Origin: Proteromonas lacertae
Taxonomy: Eukaryota; Sar; Bigyra; Opalinata; Proteromonadidae
Direction of reading: 5' to 3'
Assembly (NCBI GenBank): GCA_002245135.1
Contig: NGBS01000019.1
Location: forward strand, 1-64,000
Length of the DNA: 64,000 bases
Position numbers and translations under genes: made by a program. Below the pieces are notes generated by a model. The model was not told the origin of the DNA. It saw only the letters and a program-made list of their open reading frames with translations, and searched no databases. Positions 1-12,940 of this stretch are shown piece by piece (position 1 is the stretch's first letter; every line of letters begins with the position of its first letter).

Positions 1-3000
1 GGAACAGCTGAATTAGAATCAAAATCTATCTATATTGATCAAAGTATGAGTTTTTCAGATATATATCGAAAATGTGATTGGTGTAATGGTAAAGAAATAA
101 AGCAATCCTATTATATTGCTGTTTATATAAGAATATCAACAAAATATGATGATTTATATGACGATTTCTACAGTCAATATTTTTATGGAATGACAGCTGC
201 AACAAACCGATTACATGGTGGAATAAATAATAATCGAATAATACCTCGAAGACCAATAATCCGAAGTTTATCTGAATTAACTAATTATATGGATCGTTAT
301 TATAATGATAGTGCAATTGTTGCCTTTTTTTGGAAGTGAATCATATCTTTTTTTAAAATATATATAATTAATATATTAGAATAATTTCTTTAATATCAAT
401 TTCAGAAATGAAGAAAGAGAAATAATGAATAAATATTTGATAAGAGGAGATAAACTATTATTTGTAGTTAATCCAGGAGAAGGTGAAGAATGTTATAAGA
501 ATATAGTGACATTAAATCGAATTCCCAACCATTACAGTGATTTATTATTAGGTTATTTTCTCAAGAAAGTGAAAATTGTGTAATAATCCATTTAGATACT
601 AATTCAAGTAGATTAATCAGTTCCAATGTAAAGAAGAGTTCAGAAATAATAAAATCCATAACCTGTGTAGAAATTGAATTAAAGAATACTAGTTATGAGA
701 GTATAAATGAAACAATAAATGAAATTCACTGTAATTACAGTAAAGTGTCAATATATACCATAATAAATGATAATATAATTGAATTTTTAGATTTAATGAA
801 AGAGAATGATATGAATCGAAAGAATTATAAAGTAATAATTCTAGATATAGTAGAAAACATAATAGATTGTAACAAAGGAGATAATAATCGATTCAATGAT
901 GTTTATTTTATTTCCAGTTATTCAAATCTTTTAGATAGTGAAATCAATAATATATTTATCAACTACATTGAATTAAAAACTGGAAAATCAAATGAAATGT
1001 GTAATGAGATAAGTTATGCAATGTTTAATTCATTATCAATTTTAAATTCAGTTATGCCATTGATAAATGATGAAAAGAGTGAATCAATACTAAAAGAGTT
1101 ATATCGAAATAAATATGATTTGCCAATAGGCTACAATTCGATTGAAAGTAATAATTTAATAGGAATAAAGATTTTCTTGAATCATTATATAAATAATGAA
1201 TATGAAATAATATTATTACCTCGAAATGGTTTTAGATTACAAAATCAATATTCAATGGTATTTCGTGAAGATGATGATGAATATAAAAACGATTTTACAG
1301 TAAGTGATGAATTAATAAAAAGTTCTAATACAAGAGTAGGAATTTGGTTAAATGAAGATGATAAAGATGATCGAATCTATTACATTCTAAAACAATATGA
1401 AATATATATAAATTCAAATGGAGGATTTAAAGGAAATTCACTTCAATTGTCAGTTCGATATTGTTTAGATAATAGTGAAAAGTTAAGTGAGATGATAAAC
1501 AATACTGATTATGAAATAATAATTAGTAATTGTAATAGAGAAATAATAGAAAGTCATAAAAGTGAAATAGAAGAACATAATGTTACTATTTTTTCAATTC
1601 GCCAAGAAGATTCAAATATATGTGATGATAAAATGTATATATATATATATATATATATTGTTTTGTTATATAATATTTAAATAGAATTCACTCATCCACA
1701 TCTCCATCTCGAAGAATCTTACCATTAATAGAATATTTATTATCTGAATCTGTAACTAAGATAATCTTGATTTATCCAATTGGTTTTGAAGAAACATCTG
1801 ATTATGAATTATTAAATAGTTCAATAAATGCATTAGGAGCGATAATCTCAAAAGAATATAAAGTAAATGAAACAGATATAGAAAATATAAAATCAAAAGT
1901 ATCATCTGCAATTTCTTCAGTAAGAAAATACTTAAATGATGGTGGTATAATATTTAATTTCTTAGAAAGTGAAACAAGTAATATAATGTATGAAAAACTA
2001 TTCAATATAATGAGTTATTTAAATCATAAAGAATATGAAAACAGTTTAGAAATCTCATCTAAATATCGAATAGTATCAAGAAAAATCGAAAATTTCAAGA
2101 AAGTTGATAAAAAATATCGAGAAGGTCATTATTGTGAGAGTTTATGTTATTTATCTGATGATAGTTTAATAAGTGAATTGAGAATGTCAACCTTTGGAAA
2201 TGATAGTGTATTATCTGAAAGTGAATCAATTGGAATAGCCACAATCGAATATATAATAAATGGTTTAAAATCTGATATAAACTCAATTAATATATTGGAA
2301 TATCTTCAATCTAATTCAATAAGTACATCTTTTGGAAAAATCTCAATCGGATCTGATAATTATGTAAATTTCCCAATGTCACTATTAACTAGTAAAGATG
2401 GTAAAATGGTAGAAAAAGTGATATTATATAAGAAATGGGATAGTGATACTTATCGTAGTAATTTTAATGAAATACTATCAAATCGAAAGAATGTGATATA
2501 AAGAATAATAATAATAATAACAATAAAAACAAAATAGTAATATCATTAGTATTATTATATCCAAGTACTGGTTCATTTGCTTATCGTGGAGTGGATTTAA
2601 TATCTAGTTATTTATCAACAATTGAATATTTAAACAAAGAAGAAAGTGGAAGTGGTTTATACTATAATCCAATAATATATGATAGTGGAGGTGATGTTGA
2701 AAGTATACGAAGATTTATTCATGAGATAAAATCTAAATATAAAACATTATTTGTCTTTGGTCTTTATGGTGATGAATTAAAAGATCAATTTTTGACTGAT
2801 TTCGAAGAAGAAGGTTTAATATTATTTTATCCAACAGATTATGATGGTGATGATTGTAATAAGAATGTATTTTATACTGGAATTCCATTTCCAACAAAAT
2901 ATCCAGTAATATCTTGGATAGATTCTCATTTAGGTAAGACAATCTATGTAGTATATTCCGAAGGTGTAAGTTATAAAGAAATGGCAAATCAAGTAAATAT

Positions 3001-6000
3001 GTGGTATAAAGAAAGAGGAATAAATGTGATAAGACTATTTCAAATTCCAATGATAAACTATAAAATGGAAGATATAGTTTCAACAATCACTAATGAGTTA
3101 AGTTCCGGTGTGATAATCTCCTTATTAGATGGTAAAGCAGCAACTGATTTTTTGATTGAAATGGATGAGAAAGGACATAAATATCCAACCTACAAGATAG
3201 TGAATTTCTTTATAAGATCAGTTGATTCTATAGCTATATCAAATCGTATAAATGGTCATTACATGTGTTTCAGTCATACAGATATAATAACTGAATTATA
3301 TAAACCTGGAGATAAACTAACAGAAATATTTCAAACCACTTTTGCTCATTATACAACCGATGCCGAATTGTTACCAAGTGCAATAATATCGATTTTACTA
3401 GTTGATAATACTCTCAAATCATTAAATCTAAAAGTAGATGAAAATAATGCAAATACTATTCCTTATAGTTTTAATGATGTATTAGACAAACTGCATGAAG
3501 GAAATAGTATAAGTTATTTCCCTAAGATTCATACTGGTGTAAATCATCATGTTAGTTATTCATTTAGTTTGTATGAAATGTCATCTGATTCTACTAATGG
3601 TTATAATACAAAATCTGTTCTTAGTATAACAAGTGAATCAACAGCAAATGAATATAACAGTCATTATTTAAGTGAAGGAATATATCAATGTGATTGGATT
3701 CGAAATAATGAAAGTGGTAAAATAAGTGAAGAATATGTATTGGTTGGTTTGTTGATTTCAATAAGTGGAAGTACAAGTGAATTAGAATATACAGCAATTG
3801 ATCCAATAGTTGGTGGAATAAAATCAATAAATGAGAATGGTGGATTAAATGGTTGTTTTGTTGATTATAAGATATTTGATACAGGAAGTAAATCTGAATT
3901 GGATGTAATAAAAGAAGCAATAAAGAATCCAAAGATAGTGACATTTATTGGTTGTTATTTGAACAAATGTAGAACAACTGTATCAAAATTCTTATTAGAA
4001 TATGATAAATTATTGTGGTATCCAACAATATTTCAAGGCCAAGAATGTTCTTATAATGTATTTTACACCGGAGCAATACCAAATCAATTTATTGATCCAA
4101 TAGTGACATATTTAGCATCAACTGTAGATGATTATTCAAAATCTCTATATTTTCTTGGTTATACTGGTGAATTTAGTGATGATATATTTAGAGTATTATC
4201 ATTTAAATTGTCAGGTAGTTATGAAGTTCAAACATATTATGTAAATGATTTATCTCAACAGAATGATGTTTCAAAAACTATTACTCAAAATTATTTAGGT
4301 GGAACTATTATTACTACACTACCCGATATAGAATTAGCATCATTTTTAGAATATTTTGATCAATATGTGATTGATGGATCTGTGTTTAGATATATATGTT
4401 TAAATGCTGATAGGTCAATAATGAAATTAACTTCTCACACTGCTTCATATGAACTATTGTTAGTTGGTTCATATTTTGATGAAATGAATCCTGATTCTAA
4501 ATTCCATAATGAAATATATGAATATACAGGAAGAACAAGTCATACAATGTATGGTGATTCAGTTTATATAGCATTACAGTTTTGGTCTAAAGCTGTGAAT
4601 GCATCTCATAGTTTTAATGAATTAGATTATATTCCACATATGTATTTATCAACAGTTGAAAGTGGAAGTGGAAAAGTAGAAATGAATAACAACCATTATA
4701 CATCATTATTTTTCTATATAGCAAGATGGAAAAGGAATAGTGAAGAGATGGAAATAGTATCTTCTCAATCTGTTACTCAAACTCCAATGGCATGGAATTG
4801 GGATATAGAAAGTACACATGGTTATATATGTAATTATAATGATAGTTCAATAGGTGAAAAGAAACAGATAAAAGCATTAGATGTTTTACTTGTAATATCT
4901 AACAGTGGTGGAAGTAGATCTTTATATACTGGTTTACAAACAATAATTAATTTAGCAATGAATGAAGTGACTGAAAAATATAAAGGAGGATTATTAAATC
5001 GAGAATTCTTTCTTACAGTGGTTGATGATGAATCAGATAATGACATCTGTGTAGATAAAGTGAAAGAAACGCTTAAAACCTTAAATCCAGATGTGATATT
5101 TACTACTTCAACTTCTGATTGTGTTAAATCATTTTTGCCTTCAATGGCTCATCTTGCTATTCCGTTATTCCGAATAAACTATGCAGGAGGAGAATTATGT
5201 GAAGAAAATGTGTTTATATCAAGTAAAGAACCAAGTGTGCTTGATCGAATAGTGGATATTTATTATGATATCAATGATGAATCTAAATGTAATTTCCATA
5301 TAATTGGAACAACTGATGCTTATAGTAAAAAGGCAGTTGAATATTTAACAAAATATTTAGAATTTAAATCTGCTACTTTGTTATTATCTAAAACAGTTGA
5401 TCCAGGTTTAACTGATTTTAATGAAATTATGAATGATATAGTTGAATCTTCTCCAAATGGTGGAACAATAATCTTTTTTGGAAGTAAAGAGAATCATCTT
5501 GGTTTATCAAAAGCATTTTCTGATAATAATGTTGATTTATCAAAGATTCATTTGATTAGTTATACAACAGGTGAAAATATGATAGGAACAAATGTGAATG
5601 AATTTTATTCTTCTCAAGCTTTCTTCAGTGCTTTAGAAACCAGTAAAAGTAAAGAATTTGTTTCAAAAGTAAAAGCATATACAAGTGATCCAATCTCTGA
5701 ATTAATGGAATCTACATATGTGATATTTAATATTTGGGCTGAAGCAGTAGAAGAAGCAGGAAGTACAAATCTAAGTATGATAAATAAATACATTTATAAT
5801 CGAGAATTTGATTCTCCTGAAGGAAAAGTGAGTTTAAAGCCAAGTAATTACTTATCTCATTTCTTATCATTTGCATTATTTAAAGACAATAAATTTACAA
5901 TTGAATATACTTCTAGTTCTGAGATAGTTCCTGTTGTTTATAAGAAGTTTGTAAATGATGGAACATATCTTTGTGATTTTGCTGATAAAACAATTGGATC

Positions 6001-9000
6001 TCATCATAAAGATCAAACAGTGACAATAGGAGTAATAAATTCTTTGACAGGAACATTCAGTGTAACTGAAAGAGCTTTATCTGATGGAATAATATTAGCA
6101 GCAAATGAAATAAATACAAATGGTGGAGTGTTGGGAAGAAAAATCTTATTAGAAGTGAGAGATCCTGAATCGAATTTAGAAAAATATGTAAGTCAATCTA
6201 AAGATTTGTGTCGATTAGATGAAGTAGTAGCTGTATTTGGTAATGGAAGATATAAGAATCTAATGAATATGTATAAGACATTTGAGCAATATAAAAAGCC
6301 TTATTTTTATCCAGGAGTAACAGCAACCGAAGTATGTAGTGGTTATACTTTTGTAAGTCAATCCACAACAAGTCAAATAGTTCGATCATTTGAAAAATAT
6401 GTTTATCCATATTATAAATCATTCATATTAGTGATGGATATAAGTAATTCATTTTCTGTAGTTCTTTGTAAAGCCACAATTCCAAGTATTGAAAGAATAA
6501 ATGGGAAGATATATGGACCATATAATTATACTGATTTAGATCCATTATACAATTTAGGAATGGAAATAATCAGTAAAAGTGCAATAATTCATGTATCTGG
6601 AGCAGATGCCGAGAATCCAATATATACTTATTACTGTTCTCATGGAATAACAGGTAAAACAGCTCATATTTATAGTGCAACATTAGATTCTCGAATAGTG
6701 TCATCACTTGATTTTAGTTGTATGGCTGGAGTATCAGTAGTAACAACATTTATTCAAGAAATGGGTGATGCAAGTTCTGATTCATTAACTTATCTAGCAG
6801 CTGCAGAGACATTTGTAACAGCAGTGAAGAATAGTTTTGGAAATAAAGTGATAATCTCAGCTGCAATGGAAGCTGCTTATACAGCTGTGAAACTATGGGC
6901 AGATGTAGTAACAAACACTTATTCCTTTGATACTGAATCTCTTCGATCTACAATATATGGTTATACATATGATAGTCCAACTGGTTTATTGGAAATGAAT
7001 ACTAATGGAATAGCCAATCGAATCATGTTTTTAGCTGAAGTGACTGAAGAAGGTAAATTTCGAATAACTGAATCTGCTTCAAAACCAGTTCAATCTGAAG
7101 CATATGATCAATTAATAGAAGGAAATGCAGGATATACATGTGATTGGACAGATAAAGGAGATTATTATTTATTAAAGAATATGAAAGTAATATTTATTCA
7201 TGAAGAGAAGAATCGAGAGAGAGAATTGATATTACAGAATTATGAATCTTATATGATTCAAGATATAAACTATAACAAACTGAATGGTTATTTTATAATT
7301 CCAGTGTTTATATATGGTAGTAATGCTGAAGAATTCCATGAGAGATTAAGTCCATATTTGAATGATTCAAGTGTAAGAACAATATTTGGTTGTCAATCAA
7401 TTGATTGTCGAAATATGATCGAAAATGAGATAAAATCTTATGATAAATTCTTCTACTATTTAGGTGTAGGTGAAGGAAATGATTGTTTGGATTCTACAAT
7501 AACAATTGGAAATACTCCATATCAGTTATTATCATTGGTAGTTGATTATTTGTTTGATCAAGGAATAAAGAAATATTTGTATATTGGTGATGATACAGAT
7601 CTGTATAATAATATATTGAATGTTTTATATAATGTAATAGGAATAAGAATTATTATAGTATTTTATTAGATTATGTGAAAAAGAAATCCAAAGGTGAAGT
7701 AAAATCTTTCACATTAACAAGTTCAAAATTTGTTGATGATGATGGTAAAGAAATAATAAGAAGAGTGAAGAATTTTGAAGATGAAGAAGATAATAGAATA
7801 GCATGTATATCTTTATATGTTTCTATATTTATTGAATAGTATTAAATGGTCTTGATTATAGTAACAGTTTATTGTTATTGAATTATTTATCTGATAGTAA
7901 TAGTTTAACAACTTCAATGAAATTGGTGATATTGAAATATTCTTCTTATGAATATAGTGAAGAATTATTATCAAAATTTGAAAGATCTCTAGTAGTATCT
8001 AGTTTTACTTCTACTTTATCATCTTCAACAGCTGAATCCTTCATATCTGATACTAAATCAAATATAGGAGTGAATGTAGAAATATCTGAAGAGTTAGAAA
8101 ATACTGATATAGCTATATCAATATGGAAGAATGCAATGATTCAAGCAGCTAGTGATAGTGGAAAAGACATTCCACCATTAGATTATCTTGAAGTATGTAC
8201 AATTGGAACAAGGATAGAAACAGCTTCTGGTTCAATAAAAGTCGAGAATTCAGGTTATGTAACAAAGAATGTGTATATATTTGAGATAAATCAGAAAGGT
8301 CAATTAAATCAAATCTATCCATATCGAGGTAGTGAAGCAATAGCAATCGAAGCTAATCCATTTACTGATGCAAACATGAAATGTAATTTTGGTAAAAGAG
8401 AAGTGGCATTTGAATATAGTAGTGGAATATTAGCTGTGTTTTATGTTTTAATGGGTTTAGCTTCATTACTTTCATTAATCTCTTTTATCTTCACAGTTAT
8501 TCATCGAAATCAAAAGATAATTCGTGCATTTGGAAGACCATACAATTTCCTATTATCAATCTTATTGTTATGTACTTCATTGTCAGGAATACCAATGGCA
8601 ATAGCTCCAAGTGAAGATAATGATATTTGTATGTTAAGACCATTGTTATTAGGATTATGTGTAAAATTGTTATTAGCAGTATTATTAGCAAAAGAAACGA
8701 AAATCTTCTTTAAAATTGGAGTTAAGAGATTAAAGATAAGTAAAGTATAGTTTTAATATATTTAATTATAATAGACTTCAATCACTGACAATGAGATTAT
8801 TCTCTTTTATAGTTCCATTTGGACTTTTAGGAGTAGGACTTCATTTATTGTGGAGATATGTTGAACCAAATGAGTATAATAAATATATATAATGAATGTA
8901 AATATAAATGAATAGATATGTTGCTGTATCAAGTACAAAATATAGTTCATATTTTGAGAATGGTTATATTCGTGAATGTTCTTATTCTGTGACATTTACA

Positions 9001-9536
9001 GTAATTGAAATAGTGATTGATGGGTTGATGTTGTTGTTTTTCTTATATACAAGTTGGAGAACTAAAGATGTAGCTAATGAACACAATGATTCTTTAGGAT
9101 TGTTTTTATCAGCTTGTGTTTTAAATATCTTTTTTTTCTTTTTAATTGTAATATTTAAAAGATGATTAGAAATTCTTAATAGAATTTATCTGTGTTAGGA
9201 GGAGTAATGACATTAATAGATTTTAGTATATCCAGTGAACCTGATTCTGTGTTATTAACAAGAGGAATGGGAATACAAATATCAATAATACTGGTGAGTG
9301 TATTCCAGTTTGGTATAAAACAAGTATTGATATTTGTTGATGAAGATGCAAAGAAAATCACATCTTCTGGAAGTTCTGCTGTTCAATCAAAAGGTGGATC
9401 AATATCAGCATCATTATCTACAACAAGTAAGATATCTCAATCTAATTCTGTATTTAAATCAAGTCAAATGAGTACATTAACTCATACAAAGCAAATGACA
9501 ATGAGTAAATTAGCAACAACAAAAGACTACCAATAA
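1..9536 (+). CDS. Giant receptor: about seven tandem UrtA/AmiC-like flytrap modules plus class C-like 7TM domain (5' partial)
   Basis: The protein looks like a surface receptor whose ectodomain repeats a type I periplasmic-binding fold. Each module of about 380 residues opens with a Y-x-C-[DN]-x junction. Several carry the UrtA/AmiC signature; the clearest is FQGQECSYNVFYTGAIPNQ near 4035-4090. The UrtA family binds urea or short amides in bacteria; the ligand here is unknown. After the last module (KCNFGK, about 8379) come seven hydrophobic helices (about 8415-9340) with a class C-like third helix ending in AKETKIFFKI, then a Ser/Thr-rich tail ending at TAA 9534-9536. Introns read at 336-405, 1635-1684, 2455-2489, 7603-7640, 7805-7839, 8874-8915 and 9148-9182 join the frames. 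Two joins stay unresolved: near 537-565, and before the fourth helix (8745-8774), where the only GT-AG intron leaves the frame one base out. The gene may be damaged or the sequence may contain indels. The 5' end lies outside the window. Confidence 0.75.
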
Positions 9537-9655
9537 GAAGGATAATAGTTTGAATTACATTTTGTAAATACATTATTATAATATTATATATGATACATAT
9601 AACTATATTTTGAATATTTTGTTTGTGAAACGAATATATTTTAGTTAACAATGAA

Positions 9656-11683
9656 ATGTTGAAATTAACAAGGTTAATTGTATTTCCAAATAATATAAAA
9701 TGCATTATACCATATAATAATCTTTTATCAAAAAATTACTTCTCAAATAAACCTCATCGTGGTGATGATAGTATTAAATCGAAATATTATTCCATAGATA
9801 TACCTCACATAATTCCAGTTACTAATATAGATACTGGTCAAACAGTATTTGAATTGGAAAGTGACTCTTCTGGTGAAAATACTGATGAAGAAATAATAGG
9901 AGAACCAAAAGATGGTGAATGGTATGATGTTGATATTAGTGATGATAATGAATTTAAAAAAGATAAAAATAATGCTGATGCTAAAAAAGATTTAGTTAAA
10001 GAAGCTCATATATATTTTGAAAATTTTATCAATACTCACATGACAAATAGTCAACGTGATGCAATATATGATGAAACACTAGATCCTAGATATGACTTGA
10101 AAGATGTTGATATAGAAAAGTTATCACCAAAAGAAATAAAACAGATTAAAAGAGAAAAAGAGAAGAAAAGAAGAATTAAAGAGGAAGAAATAATGAAAAA
10201 AATCGAAAAAGAAAAAGAAATGTCAATATCACAATATCAACAGTATATGAAACTACAAGCAGAAGGAAAAGTACAATCTTTAGAACAAATTTCAAATTAT
10301 GTGAAAAAATTAAACGATTATGTTGAAGTGGGAGATGATGGAGCTATTCAAGGAAAAGAATCTTTGAAAAATATAACACCCAAAGAGCTAGCTAAAAAAG
10401 TTGGTCTTCCTGAAGAATTATTCTTAAATCCAAGTGATTTAAAAGGAATAATGGACGATAAGAATTTTGAGAAAAGATTTGAAGAGAAGAGTATAAAAAG
10501 AAAGTTGAAAGAAATGAGAGAGATAAGAATACAACAAAAGGAGAAATTAAAATCAATGTGGAATCCAAAGAAATATTATCAAGGTAAATTCAGAAGACCA
10601 ATTAATAGGAAGTTAATGAAAGAAGTAAGTGACAGAGTGATTGATGCAAAAATACCATTACATCCAATGCCAAAAGATGATAATATTTCTATAATTAAAT
10701 CAGTTAAAAAAGAAGAAGAAGAAGAGGAGCAAAATGAAAATGAAAATATAATAAATGAGAATAATTATGAGAAGTATTTTGAAGAGAATATATTAAGTGA
10801 TATTGAAGATGGAAAGAAGAATAAAAAGAAAAGGAAGAAAGTATTAAAGAGAAAATTAAAGAAGAAAGAGAAAGAGAAAGAAGCAAAGAAAGAGGAAATA
10901 GAAAAACATAGCAAAATACAAAAACTACCTAAAAATATAGATGAAGTATTATTACACAATAATAGTACAAATAATAATCATCATGAAAATGGAGAAGAAT
11001 ATGATACAACAATAGTTATTAGAGATTTATTAGATCCAAATATTGATATATTACCACATCATCAAGATTATCAGTATCCTTTATCAGTTAGTAGTTATAA
11101 ATTGAAGTTATTAAGAAGGATAGACTTTATTATGAATAACAAAAGTTTTTATAGAAAAGGATTAAAGTTTAGAAATTATCCAATCCATTTTACTCAAGTT
11201 TTATCAAATACAACTGGTAGTGAAATGTGTTTATTTTGGGATTATCATGAAAAAGAGTATGAAGAGATAAAGAATGATGAAAACTACATTTTATATCAAA
11301 AATATCTTGATAAAACAATTCAGGACTTTGTTAAACCAGATTCAATAGATATTTATTTGAATTCTATTCATCCTTTAATGATATCAGAAGATATAAAGAT
11401 TCAGTCATGTTTGGAACTTAATAGAGAGTGTATAAAAGAAGAATTAATCAAACATTATCATATAATGAAAAATAATTTCCCAATTTTGTATTTTTCAAAA
11501 GATTATCACAATTTTTCTTACAATTATATTCAGTTCATTAGTACTCAAATATGTGGGAAGTTGATGAATATAAAATTGGGAAAAGATATTGATAATGTGA
11601 AAAGACAGAAAGATTATATACTGAAATACAAATGGTTTGGTAATGAAACAGAATCACAAAAGTATCTCAATCTTTTAAAGTAA
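9656..11683 (+). CDS. Highly charged protein, possible mitochondrial RbfA-like ribosome-assembly factor
   Basis: One uninterrupted 675-codon frame, unusual in this intron-rich window. The N-terminus (MLKLTRLIVFPNNIKC, then basic residues) resembles a mitochondrial presequence. Residues of about 60-430 are acidic or Lys/Glu-rich and largely coiled or disordered, with basic runs near 370-400. The C-terminal third looks folded. The order KLLRRIDFI, then VLSNTTGSEMCLFWDYHEK, then a helix and NFPILYFSKD resembles the RbfA KH-like domain, where a strand of the type SPDLxxAxVYW is followed by a helix and PxLxFxxD. That match is my reading of pattern, not a database hit, so the assignment is tentative. 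The start is the first ATG in frame, about 120 bases after the receptor stop, with AAACGAAT (the reverse complement of ATTCGTTT) about 20 bases upstream. Confidence 0.45.
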   Translation: MLKLTRLIVFPNNIKCIIPYNNLLSKNYFSNKPHRGDDSIKSKYYSIDIPHIIPVTNIDTGQTVFELESDSSGENTDEEIIGEPKDGEWYDVDISDDNEFKKDKNNADAKKDLVKEAHIYFENFINTHMTNSQRDAIYDETLDPRYDLKDVDIEKLSPKEIKQIKREKEKKRRIKEEEIMKKIEKEKEMSISQYQQYMKLQAEGKVQSLEQISNYVKKLNDYVEVGDDGAIQGKESLKNITPKELAKKVGLPEELFLNPSDLKGIMDDKNFEKRFEEKSIKRKLKEMREIRIQQKEKLKSMWNPKKYYQGKFRRPINRKLMKEVSDRVIDAKIPLHPMPKDDNISIIKSVKKEEEEEEQNENENIINENNYEKYFEENILSDIEDGKKNKKKRKKVLKRKLKKKEKEKEAKKEEIEKHSKIQKLPKNIDEVLLHNNSTNNNHHENGEEYDTTIVIRDLLDPNIDILPHHQDYQYPLSVSSYKLKLLRRIDFIMNNKSFYRKGLKFRNYPIHFTQVLSNTTGSEMCLFWDYHEKEYEEIKNDENYILYQKYLDKTIQDFVKPDSIDIYLNSIHPLMISEDIKIQSCLELNRECIKEELIKHYHIMKNNFPILYFSKDYHNFSYNYIQFISTQICGKLMNIKLGKDIDNVKRQKDYILKYKWFGNETESQKYLNLLK

Positions 11684-11785
11684 ATAAAATTAAGAATTTC
11701 GTTTATGTACCATTTTTCCTTTGGTAATTACAACAAACAACAATCAATGTGAAGCAATCAATTTATTTCTTTATAATTTGTTTAT

Positions 11786-12400
11786 TTACTTATTCTCTAA
11801 AGACATAATAGCAGATACTATATCCATATTATTGTCTCTTAAAGCTTTAATAGCCTTAGCTCTGCTACAACCACTCTATTAAAGAATTAGATAAATTAAG
11901 AATACATTTTGAATAATTAAATCAATATCCTTTTGATCAATACCTGTATCATCTGGTGTTTCTCCTTCATCTTCTGGAGCTTCTGGAATTGTTGCTGGGA
12001 CTGATGGTTCTGTTACTTTTTCAATTTCACGATGTTCACCTGCTTGTTGCATATCATCAATCTTAATTTCACCAAATACTACATATGTATCAGATGTTGG
12101 ACTTTTGTAACAATCAGCATGATGGATTGTAAATCGCTATATAATTAAAACTTCCGATACTATACGTTTCTGCCTCTTTTTACTGTAACGCTGATAACAT
12201 CTGGGAATGGTTTTAAACCCATCTTTTGCATAGCTTTCTTCATTTTCTTTTCACTTCTATTAGCATGTTGTTCCTAATTACACTTAGATCTCTAATTATA
12301 CTTCTCCAGCAGCTTCTTCAGCGGCATTAGTTGGTTCAGTTGTTGTTGTCTCTTCTGGTTTGGTTTCTGGGGTTGGTTCAGTAACTGGTTCGACAGTCAT
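11786..12400 (-). CDS. NACA: Nascent polypeptide-associated complex subunit alpha
   Basis: The cytosolic ribosome-associated NAC alpha subunit pairs with NAC beta and shields emerging chains. Reading right to left, the protein starts MTVEPVTEPTPETKPEE (acidic N-terminus). It continues with RSEKKMKKAMQKMGLKPFPD and a VISVTVKRGRN strand, then HHADCYKSPTSDTYVVFGE, the diagnostic NAC-domain core, and finally a UBA domain (SGCSRAKAIKALRDNNMDIV, then AIMSLENK). Three introns of 28-30 nt (12274-12301, 12137-12165, 11876-11905) restore a continuous frame; all are GT-AG. Stop TAA at 11786-11788. Length of about 175 residues is somewhat short for the family but complete. The start at 12400 is divergent from the small Tim gene, 105 bases away, so the two probably share a promoter region. 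Confidence 0.93.
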
Positions 12401-12505
12401 GTTAGTTAAATGAATGCTTCACTATAATTGGTTAATTTATATTTCAAATAAAAGCTTGATTTTATATTTCAATTCTTTTTTGAAAAAACATGTCATCTCC
12501 TTCAA

Positions 12506-12808
12506 ATGTCAATATTACAAATCCAAGAATTCAAAGAAACTGCAAAAAACACTCTTCCTTTGGATTTAGCTATAATTCAAGCTCAATGTATTAATGATCT
12601 ACTTCATGAGTATAATTTAATATTAATAATGATTCTTCTTAGTATATCTATCGTTTGTTTTGAAAAATGCGCTCGTAAATTATCAGAAGCTTCATTAGGT
12701 CCAGGAGAGTTTACTTGTGTAGATAGATGTACAACTCAATATTATAACGCTCATCTTAAACTTGTGCAGGATCTACAAAATGTAAATGGTGATAGAAATA
12801 GTAATTAA
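12506..12808 (+). CDS. Small Tim chaperone of the mitochondrial intermembrane space (Tim8/13-like)
   Basis: Small Tim proteins form hexamers that escort hydrophobic precursors across the mitochondrial intermembrane space. One 33-nt intron (12610-12642, GTATAA to CTTAG) joins ...CINDLLHD to ISIVCFEKC. The mature product of about 89 residues has the twin CX3C motif: CFEKC, 11 residues farther GPGEFT, then CVDRC, followed by the usual C-terminal helix TTQYYNAHLKLVQDLQNV. The pattern is closest to Tim8/Tim13, but which paralogue cannot be settled by eye. Start ATG 12506 is chosen because the upstream ATG at 12490 leads to an early stop. Presence of this gene implies a mitochondrion or related organelle with protein import. 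Confidence 0.85.
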   Translation: MSILQIQEFKETAKNTLPLDLAIIQAQCINDLLHEYNLILIMILLSISIVCFEKCARKLSEASLGPGEFTCVDRCTTQYYNAHLKLVQDLQNVNGDRNSN

Positions 12809-12850
12809 CTCTTTTTTTCTTCAGTATTTATTCCTTAGTCGTTTAAAATG

Positions 12851-12851
<1 letters not shown>

Positions 12852-12881
<30 letters not shown>
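12852..12881. repeat. (TTA)n microsatellite
   Basis: A run of about ten TTA/ATT units lies in the 132-base gap between the stops of the convergent small Tim and RRM genes. It has no evident function. Confidence 0.8.
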
Positions 12882-12940
12882 TACCCTTTAACAGCAAAAA
12901 CATCAATTTTAGAAAAAACAAACCAAAATAAACAAATCTA

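Noticed and set aside
2450-2545. Apparent frameshift between the second and third flytrap modules
   Set aside because: A 35-nt GT-AG intron at 2455-2489 restores the frame and creates the expected junction TYQCDI.
7600-7680. Apparent stop and frameshift in the last flytrap module
   Set aside because: A 38-nt intron (7603-7640) joins GDDTDL to NKNYYSILLDYV, matching the other modules.
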